A DNA stretch of 64,000 nucleotides from CAYJFG01 sp964369405 (GTDB lineage Bacteria; Bacillota; Clostridia; Oscillospirales; Acutalibacteraceae). Numbering within the stretch: position 1 is the first letter of the stretch; each line of letters opens with the position of its first letter. The position numbers and the translations under genes were made by a program. Under the pieces are notes generated by a model. The model had not been told where the DNA came from, searched no databases, and saw nothing but the letters and a program-made list of their open reading frames with translations. Location: positions 62,001 to 126,000 of the forward strand of contig CAYJGB010000002.1 of the NCBI GenBank assembly GCA_964369405.1, in the 5' to 3' direction. Positions 60,444-64,000 of this stretch are shown in pieces.

Positions 60444-61643
60444 TTATATTTCACTTTTAACTGCATCAATTACATACTTTACATCTTCTTCACTTAACAA
60501 GGTATGTAGTGGTAGTGACACTTCTTGTGAATACTGTTTAAACGCATTAGGATATTCATCTATATTAAACCCTAAGTTCTTATACGCTGTAAGCATTGGT
60601 AGTGGTTTATAATGCACATTTGCAACTATTCCTTTTTCTGCTAATCTCTTTATAAACTCATTTCTGTCATCTTGATTATATTGAGGAATTTTAAGCATAT
60701 ATAAATGATAACTAGTTGTAAAATCTTCTCCAAAATGTCTTAAAGGGTCTAGTCCCATTTGTAAAAATGCATCATCATACATCTTAACTACTTGTTTTCT
60801 TTTTTCTAGTAAACTGTCATATCTCTCAAGCTGTTTTATGCCAATTGCTGCGTGTATATCTGTCATATTGCATTTGTAAGCTGGATATATTATATCATAT
60901 TCCCACAATCCTGGCTGATTTTTAGCAAATGCATCTTTAGTTTGTCCATGTAAAGACATTGCTTTAAACATCTTAGACAACTCTTCGTTGTCAATTCCGT
61001 TTTTATCTTTCCATGTGATTGCTCCACCCTCACCAGTTGTTAAGTTCTTAACAGCATGAAATGAAAAAGCTGTAAAGTCTGCAACTAAGCCAGATTTCTT
61101 GCCTTTTTGTGTTGCTCCAAACGCATGAGCCGAGTCAGCTAATACTATCGGTCTTTTAAAGACTTTTTGTAGCTCGTTACTTTCATCAATTGAAAATAAA
61201 TCCTTTTTATTCTCTACTATTTTAAATATAGCATCATAATCACACATTTTACCAGCAATATCAACTGGTATAACTACTTTTGTTTTTGGTGTGATAGCTT
61301 TTTCTAATTCGCAAGGATTCATTAAAAACGAATTTTCTAATGTATCTACAAGAACTATTTTTGCTCCTAAATGATACGCTACTGATGCTGATGCTGTATA
61401 TGTGTACGCAGTTGTTATAACTTCGTCACCAGATTTTACACCATACAGCTTTAACATTAGTTCCATAGCCCATGTACAAGAACTAAAAGCAACCACATTT
61501 TTATTATTTAAATATTCACCTAATTTTTGCTCAAATCGTCGAGTTCTCTCACCTGTTGTTATCCAACCAGATTTTAACGCATCTATAACTTCATTAATTT
61601 CTAAATCTGTAATATCTGGTGGAGAAAATGGAATAACCTTCAT
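60444..61643 (-). CDS. DegT/DnrJ/EryC1/StrS family sugar aminotransferase
   Basis: 399 residues. PLP enzyme that aminates nucleotide-linked keto-sugars. It has SPPDITDLEINEVIDALKSGW, GERTRRFEQKLGEYL, FSSCTWAMELMLKLYG, the PLP lysine in SFHAVKNLTTGEGGAI, ADSAHAFGATQKG (PLP-binding Asp) and CNMTDIHAAIG. ATG 61643 follows TAGGAGAAGTG; the longest frame reaches 61706 without support. The closest described types make 4-amino-4-deoxy sugars for surface glycans. No other sugar genes are adjacent on this side. Confidence 0.93.
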   Translation of the reverse strand: MKVIPFSPPDITDLEINEVIDALKSGWITTGERTRRFEQKLGEYLNNKNVVAFSSCTWAMELMLKLYGVKSGDEVITTAYTYTASASVAYHLGAKIVLVDTLENSFLMNPCELEKAITPKTKVVIPVDIAGKMCDYDAIFKIVENKKDLFSIDESNELQKVFKRPIVLADSAHAFGATQKGKKSGLVADFTAFSFHAVKNLTTGEGGAITWKDKNGIDNEELSKMFKAMSLHGQTKDAFAKNQPGLWEYDIIYPAYKCNMTDIHAAIGIKQLERYDSLLEKRKQVVKMYDDAFLQMGLDPLRHFGEDFTTSYHLYMLKIPQYNQDDRNEFIKRLAEKGIVANVHYKPLPMLTAYKNLGFNIDEYPNAFKQYSQEVSLPLHTLLSEEDVKYVIDAVKSEI

Positions 61644-61719
61644 AATCACTTCTCCTAATATAATAAAAAGTCTAATTTTAACACTAATAATAGTACTGAA
61701 TTTCATTTTCTTGTTAATT

Positions 61720-61748
61720 ATTTTAACACATTAAGCAATAAAAGTCAA
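61720..61748 (-). promoter_or_regulatory. Promoter of the sugar aminotransferase gene
   Basis: On the minus strand TTGACT (61748-61743), N17, TAAAAT (61725-61720), leader about 70 bases. The rest of 61749-61996 is AT-rich with no gene seen. Confidence 0.65.
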
Positions 61749-61996
61749 TTTATATAGAATTAATTTACATATTAAGTATGCATTCTGAAATTGTACACTT
61801 TCTTCGTTAAAATACAATTTTAGAGTTTTCTTTACTGAAATTTTTATTTAGGTTAAATATTTGAGATTATGTATGAAATTTTTATTATATTTTGTAGTTA
61901 TTTTATTCCATTTTTTATTGTTTGTATTTTTATTTTACCCTTTTAATTCATATGTTTCACACATTAAAATTTCTTTTTTATGCTTCAAAATTATTA

Positions 61997-63187
61997 TTAA
62001 TATAACAATCTAAATAAGTTAAACTTCTTTGTTTTTCTAAGTTCTAAATAACAAGATAAACATATCATTAATAATACAAAGACAAAAATAGCTATATATA
62101 TAAGTGGGTTAAAGCTGATTGCAACTAGCAATGGTGTATACTGAAAGTTTGAAAAAATAATCGGATTGATAACAATTATAGATAAACAAATAGTAATAAT
62201 TATACTAACAAGTAACGAAAGCAACAATATTACACCATACTCAAAAGATAAAATTTTAAACAACTGTTTATTATTGTATCCAAACGATTTTAGTAACGCT
62301 ATTTCTGGTATTTTAGCTTTAATAAAGCTACTAATAAATACTTTTACTGAAATCATAGTAATAATTAATATGAATAATGATAACAATAACGCTATTTGAA
62401 TAAATTGTATATTTTGTAGTAAAGTTGGGTCAATGTCCATTATTTGGTAAGCTATTATTTGTGCTGAAATAGCCTCGATTGAATTTATAACATCTTCTGT
62501 ATTTTTGTAATTATCAACTTCAAACACATAATATTCTTCAGATGAATCAACTGACTTTAAGTTCAGCGATTCATTATATGATATATAAGCAGAATTTTCT
62601 TGATATAGTAAATCGTTTGATGAATATATGCCAACTACTTCCGCCTTATATATAGAACCATCATTCAATTTAAAATCCATTGTTTTTCCAACAAAACTTT
62701 CTGTATCTTGCTTAATTTTGCCATTTCCACCAACTTTTTGAGTAAAAATTTTCTCTGGTAAAACTACTGCATTTTTTTCATCTGGTAAAACATTTCTACC
62801 TTTTTTTATTATTAAGTCATTTTCTTTATACAGAGATTGTAATCTTATATCTCCAATCTCGTCTTCAATTTCTATTGTAGAAAATTGTATATCACCTGAT
62901 AAATAAACATCAGTTACATGAGGTGTTTTTTCTATTTCTGAAATAAATTCATCTTTATCAACTTGAGAAATATTATACACTTCATCATCAAACATAATTG
63001 CACCTGAACGATTAATAATATTGTTATAAATGTTGTTCTCTATAGCGTTTTGCATCGGTAATGAGAAACCAATCAATAGGCAAGATAACGTCAGACTAAT
63101 TATTAAAAAGGACATTAATATTATTGTCTTTATTTTATTCTTTTTAACTGATGTTCGTATTATTATCCATAATCTATCTATTTTCAT
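61997..63187 (-). CDS. ABC transporter permease, FtsX/MacB-like
   Basis: 396 residues. One N-terminal helix (IILMSFLIISLTLSCLLIGFS), an extracellular domain of about 230 residues (40-265) with mixed strands, then three membrane helices at the C-terminus with SFIKAKIPEIALLKSFGYNNKQLFK (the FtsX coupling motif). This is the MacB/LolE topology. It lies one base after the ATPase stop and pairs with a further partial permease upstream. Such complexes export peptides or lipids, or act as mechanotransmitters; the substrate is not visible. Confidence 0.88.
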   Translation of the reverse strand: MKIDRLWIIIRTSVKKNKIKTIILMSFLIISLTLSCLLIGFSLPMQNAIENNIYNNIINRSGAIMFDDEVYNISQVDKDEFISEIEKTPHVTDVYLSGDIQFSTIEIEDEIGDIRLQSLYKENDLIIKKGRNVLPDEKNAVVLPEKIFTQKVGGNGKIKQDTESFVGKTMDFKLNDGSIYKAEVVGIYSSNDLLYQENSAYISYNESLNLKSVDSSEEYYVFEVDNYKNTEDVINSIEAISAQIIAYQIMDIDPTLLQNIQFIQIALLLSLFILIITMISVKVFISSFIKAKIPEIALLKSFGYNNKQLFKILSFEYGVILLLSLLVSIIITICLSIIVINPIIFSNFQYTPLLVAISFNPLIYIAIFVFVLLMICLSCYLELRKTKKFNLFRLLY

Positions 63188-63188
63188 T

Positions 63189-63863
63189 TTAATTCTCCGC
63201 CATTACTCCATCTTTCATTATATACAATGTATCGGCATACTCTTTTGCTAAATCATTATGACTTACAACAAGTACACCTTTTCCTCTTTTAGTTAATTCT
63301 TTTAACACTTCAAATATAGCTTTTTCATTTTCGCTATCTAAATTACCAGTAGGTTCATCTGCTAATATAAAATCCGGGTCATTTGCAAGCGCTCTAGCAA
63401 TTGCAACTCTTTGTTGCTCTCCTCCAGATAGTTCTGAAGAATAATGTTCTATTCGTTCTTCTAAACCCACTAGTTTTAACAACTCTTTTGCTCTTTTTTC
63501 TATTTCAGCTTTACTCTTAAATTCTTTATTTATAAGCATAGGTAACATAACATTTTCATACGCTTTCATATAAGGATTTAGGTGGAATGCTTGAAACACA
63601 AACCCTAAATTTGACATTCTTATTTTAGGCAGCTCGTTTTTTGTCACTTGTGCAACATCTTTACCATTTATTAATACTATCCCACTTGTTGGCAAATCTA
63701 ACAGCCCCGAAATTTGCAAAAATGTACTCTTGCCTGAGCCTGATTGTCCCATTACCACTTTAAATTCACCTTGCTCAATTTTAAAGCTAACATTATCCAT
63801 AGCTTTTACTTTTTCATTATAAATTTTAGAAACACCTTTTAATTCTATACACTTACTTGTCAT
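63189..63863 (-). CDS. ABC transporter ATP-binding protein, LolD/MacB-like
   Basis: 224 residues. Walker A GQSGSGKSTFLQ, Q-loop in GFVFQAFHLNPYM, signature LSGGEQQRVAIARAL, Walker B FILADEPTGNLDSE, switch His in VVSHN. The ADEPTGNLDS form is the hallmark of the MacB/LolD/FtsE clade. It lies between two FtsX-type permease genes, and GGGAGGA precedes its ATG. Confidence 0.95.
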   Translation of the reverse strand: MTSKCIELKGVSKIYNEKVKAMDNVSFKIEQGEFKVVMGQSGSGKSTFLQISGLLDLPTSGIVLINGKDVAQVTKNELPKIRMSNLGFVFQAFHLNPYMKAYENVMLPMLINKEFKSKAEIEKRAKELLKLVGLEERIEHYSSELSGGEQQRVAIARALANDPDFILADEPTGNLDSENEKAIFEVLKELTKRGKGVLVVSHNDLAKEYADTLYIMKDGVMAEN

Positions 63864-63866
63864 TTT

Positions 63867-64000
63867 TTATCCTCCCATAGCTTCTTTAGGTTCAATTTTA
63901 TTTAATTTTTTCATCATTATAAGTACGCATATAAGTGGTATTATTATTGCAAATGCTAGTGCAAATATTGTTACACCAATTAATTGCTCTGGTTGTATAA
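63867..64000 (-). CDS. FtsX-like ABC permease (partial, N-terminus outside window)
   Basis: Only the last 43 residues are in the window: a hydrophobic helix (LIGVTIFALAFAIIIPLICV), then MMKKLNKIEPKEAMGG and stop 63867-63869. The 'NKIEP-x-EA' end after the last helix is typical of FtsX-family permeases. With the genes at 61997 and 63189 it would make an operon of permease, ATPase and permease. The stop sits three bases before the ATG of the ATPase. Confidence 0.75.
   Translation of the reverse strand, partial: IQPEQLIGVTIFALAFAIIIPLICVLIMMKKLNKIEPKEAMGG

Noticed and set aside
1..64000. tRNA, rRNA, CRISPR arrays, T-box or other classical riboswitches
   Set aside because: No TTCGA-type tRNA arm sets, regularly spaced repeats or T-box NGGTGG motifs with antiterminator were found by eye. 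A covariance-model scan would be decisive.

Overview
This window is visibly AT-rich DNA from the chromosome of a low-GC, endospore-forming member of the Clostridia, most likely a gut anaerobe. The evidence is the spoIIAA-spoIIAB-sigF operon, spoIIR, oxygen-sensitive ferredoxin-type indolepyruvate oxidoreductase, AddAB rather than RecBCD, GGAGG-type ribosome binding sites, LPXTG-like surface anchoring and a secreted starch-binding protein. No rRNA, tRNA, CRISPR array, phage module or intact transposase was seen.

Layout. 1-1218 (minus): end of a polysaccharide cluster with an HpcH/HpaI-like aldolase (cut by the window) and a sugar transferase. 1510-6779 (plus): cysteine desulfurase, ThiI, a composite class B sortase and a small paralogue of its N-terminal domain. 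6944-7400: cold-shock gene with a leader that carries a strong terminator-like hairpin. 7400-7625: stacked palindromic repeats. 7672-11328 (minus): paaK-iorA-iorB operon for aryl-pyruvate/aryl-acetyl-CoA metabolism. 11575-17121 (minus): one compact operon in which an HPrK-like kinase, a PqqD-like protein, an S26 peptidase, an ABC exporter and a nucleotidyltransferase are followed by ispD and ispF. This looks like a peptide-modification/export system with no visible precursor and is the least explained gene set here. 17250-23586: TM2 protein, Na+/H+ antiporter, small multidrug-export family protein, two FAD proteins and a WYL regulator. 23576-30519 (minus): addB-addA. 30583-35805 (minus): spoIIR, ispE, aminotransferase, Lrp-type regulator, nadE. 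35980-38853 (plus): trmN6-like, rsmI, folC. 38998-40413 (plus): spoIIAA-spoIIAB-sigF, followed by a 5'-truncated DUF2974 gene and repeat debris.

41248-45954 (minus): metallophosphoesterase, DUF975/CmpB fusion, a 41-residue peptide gene and a secreted CBM26-type starch-binding protein. 46400-50400 (plus): aconitase, NADP-isocitrate dehydrogenase (2-oxoglutarate supply) and Rex. 50731-55884 (minus): a 1717-residue multidomain surface protein with a TPSTG sorting signal, a plausible substrate of the class B sortase at 3953. 56307-60268 (plus): zinc-uptake operon (Fur/Zur, ZnuA, ZnuC, ZnuB, a lipoprotein, an ArsC/Spx-like protein) behind a consensus promoter with an operator-like inverted repeat. 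60444-64000 (minus): DegT-type sugar aminotransferase and an FtsX/MacB-type ABC system cut by the window end.

Coding starts were chosen by Shine-Dalgarno spacing, so several differ from the longest open frame; TTG starts are fairly common (15666, 16132, 17731, 19082, 20948). A palindromic terminator-like hairpin family (7358, 41081, 50443) and a second repeat encoding a ...VVEFEVKPQGL-like peptide (41154, 50576, 60320) recur in the intergenic spaces.
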